A program made the position numbers and the translations under genes. Under the pieces are notes generated by a model, which saw nothing but the letters and a program-made list of their open reading frames with translations, searched no databases and was not told where the DNA came from. This document shows, in pieces, positions 63,673 to 64,000 of a stretch of DNA of 64,000 nt. The DNA is from Arthrobacter sp. E3 (GTDB taxonomy: Bacteria > Actinomycetota > Actinomycetes > Actinomycetales > Micrococcaceae). Within the stretch, counting starts at the first letter, position 1, and the number at the start of each line of letters is the position of its first letter. The DNA is taken from NCBI RefSeq assembly GCF_017353415.1, contig NZ_JAFMPX010000006.1, positions 1 to 64,000 on the forward strand, in the 5' to 3' direction.

Positions 63673-64000
63673 ATGGGCATGAAAAAGCAGCAACAGGTGT
63701 GGCTTTTCGCTGCCGCCATCGTTCTGACCGCATTGACGCTGCGCGGCGCCGTGACGGTGGTGCCTCCGCTGATCTCAACCATCAATCAGGACCTGCCGCT
63801 CACGGCCACCACGATCGGCATCCTGGGCATGCTCCCGACGGCCGCGTTTGGTGTTTTTGGGTTCCTGACCCCCTACGTGCTGCGCCTCGCATCGCTGGAA
63901 AAACTCATCGTCGCCTCCATTTTGTTGGGCATTGTGGGACAAGTTGTCCGGGTGATGGTTCCCACCACGCCCCTGTTCCTGGTCTTTACCGTCGTGGCCT
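63673..64000 (+). CDS. MFS transporter of the CynX/NimT type (5' part, cut by window end)
   Basis: The first 109 codons of a membrane protein: MGMKKQQQVWLFAAAIVLTA, then LTLRGAVTVVPPLISTINQD, then two further helices. The LRxxxxxVPPL pattern after helix 1 marks the cyanate/nitroimidazole-type MFS family. The gene runs off the window edge. ATG 63673 is chosen; ATG 63679 is an alternative. Probably an efflux or anion transporter; substrate unknown. Confidence 0.82.
   Translation, partial: MGMKKQQQVWLFAAAIVLTALTLRGAVTVVPPLISTINQDLPLTATTIGILGMLPTAAFGVFGFLTPYVLRLASLEKLIVASILLGIVGQVVRVMVPTTPLFLVFTVVA

Overview
The window is chromosomal DNA of a high-GC actinobacterium. Gene order (prfB-ftsE-ftsX-M23 hydrolase-smpB; hisN-rsgA-aroA-DoxX gene-sigH-rsrA), the single-polypeptide 2-oxoglutarate decarboxylase/dehydrogenase SucA, GuaB1, a DUF4193 protein, a SAM-IV riboswitch and a DUF222/HNH (13E12-type) gene all point to Micrococcaceae, most likely Arthrobacter or a close relative. 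Most of the window is core genome; accessory or degraded patches lie at about 11.1-13.2 kb, 51.2-52.4 kb, 57.5-60.1 kb and 62.9-63.4 kb.

Layout. 0-2 kb: end of a Tad/Flp pilus locus (small membrane protein, two TadE-like proteins, a TadG-like protein). 2-10.5 kb: prfB, a VanW-domain gene, ftsE/ftsX with a coiled-coil M23 peptidoglycan hydrolase, smpB, a CtaG-like membrane protein and a family 3 glycosidase. 10.6-11.0 kb: ssrA (tmRNA) with a strong terminator, so both parts of trans-translation lie within 3 kb. 11.1-13.2 kb (minus strand): a seven-helix membrane protein translationally coupled to a protein with two HTH-like segments, preceded by an orphan 130-residue protein. 13.4-18.1 kb: DUF4193, an acyl-CoA synthetase, a YrdB-type protein, then mntH-mntR with a DtxR/MntR-like operator. 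18.1-24.7 kb: methyltransferase, a SAM-IV riboswitch controlling a SufS-like PLP enzyme, hisN, rsgA, aroA, DoxX. 24.9-26.0 kb: thiol-stress sigma factor sigH with its zinc anti-sigma factor rsrA and a match to the SigH/SigR promoter consensus. 26-32 kb: group III truncated haemoglobin operon, the 24-residue ribosomal protein bL37, a GDSL-fold protein without the usual serine, and sucA. 32-38.3 kb: guaB1, gntK, soxR, a flavin reductase behind a textbook SoxR-type promoter, and two CNNM/CorC-type proteins. 38.3-43 kb: zinc ABC transporter (substrate protein, ATPase, permease), a lipase-maturation-factor-like protein and a Fur/Zur regulator. 43-50.8 kb: metallo-hydrolase, cysteine desulfhydrase-like enzyme, an in-frame rhodanese/alcohol dehydrogenase fusion with an internal promoter-like site, HIT protein, BCCT transporter, butanediol dehydrogenase-like enzyme. 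52.4-64 kb: HrpA helicase, membrane protein, internally deleted acetyltransferase pseudogene, 13E12-type HNH protein, methyltransferase, AhpD-like protein, GH1 beta-glucosidase, tRNA-Arg(CCG), and the start of a CynX-type MFS transporter cut by the window edge.

Functional themes are metal homeostasis (MntR/MntH, Zur/Zn ABC), redox and thiol stress (SigH/RsrA, SoxR/flavin reductase, AhpD-like protein, truncated haemoglobin), sulfur metabolism (SAM-IV-controlled PLP enzyme, cysteine desulfhydrase, rhodanese) and translation rescue (SmpB/tmRNA). I saw no CRISPR array, no intact insertion sequence and no prophage. The least explained parts are the HTH/seven-helix pair, the fusion gene, the 51.4-52.4 kb stretch and an intergenic inverted repeat near 19 kb.
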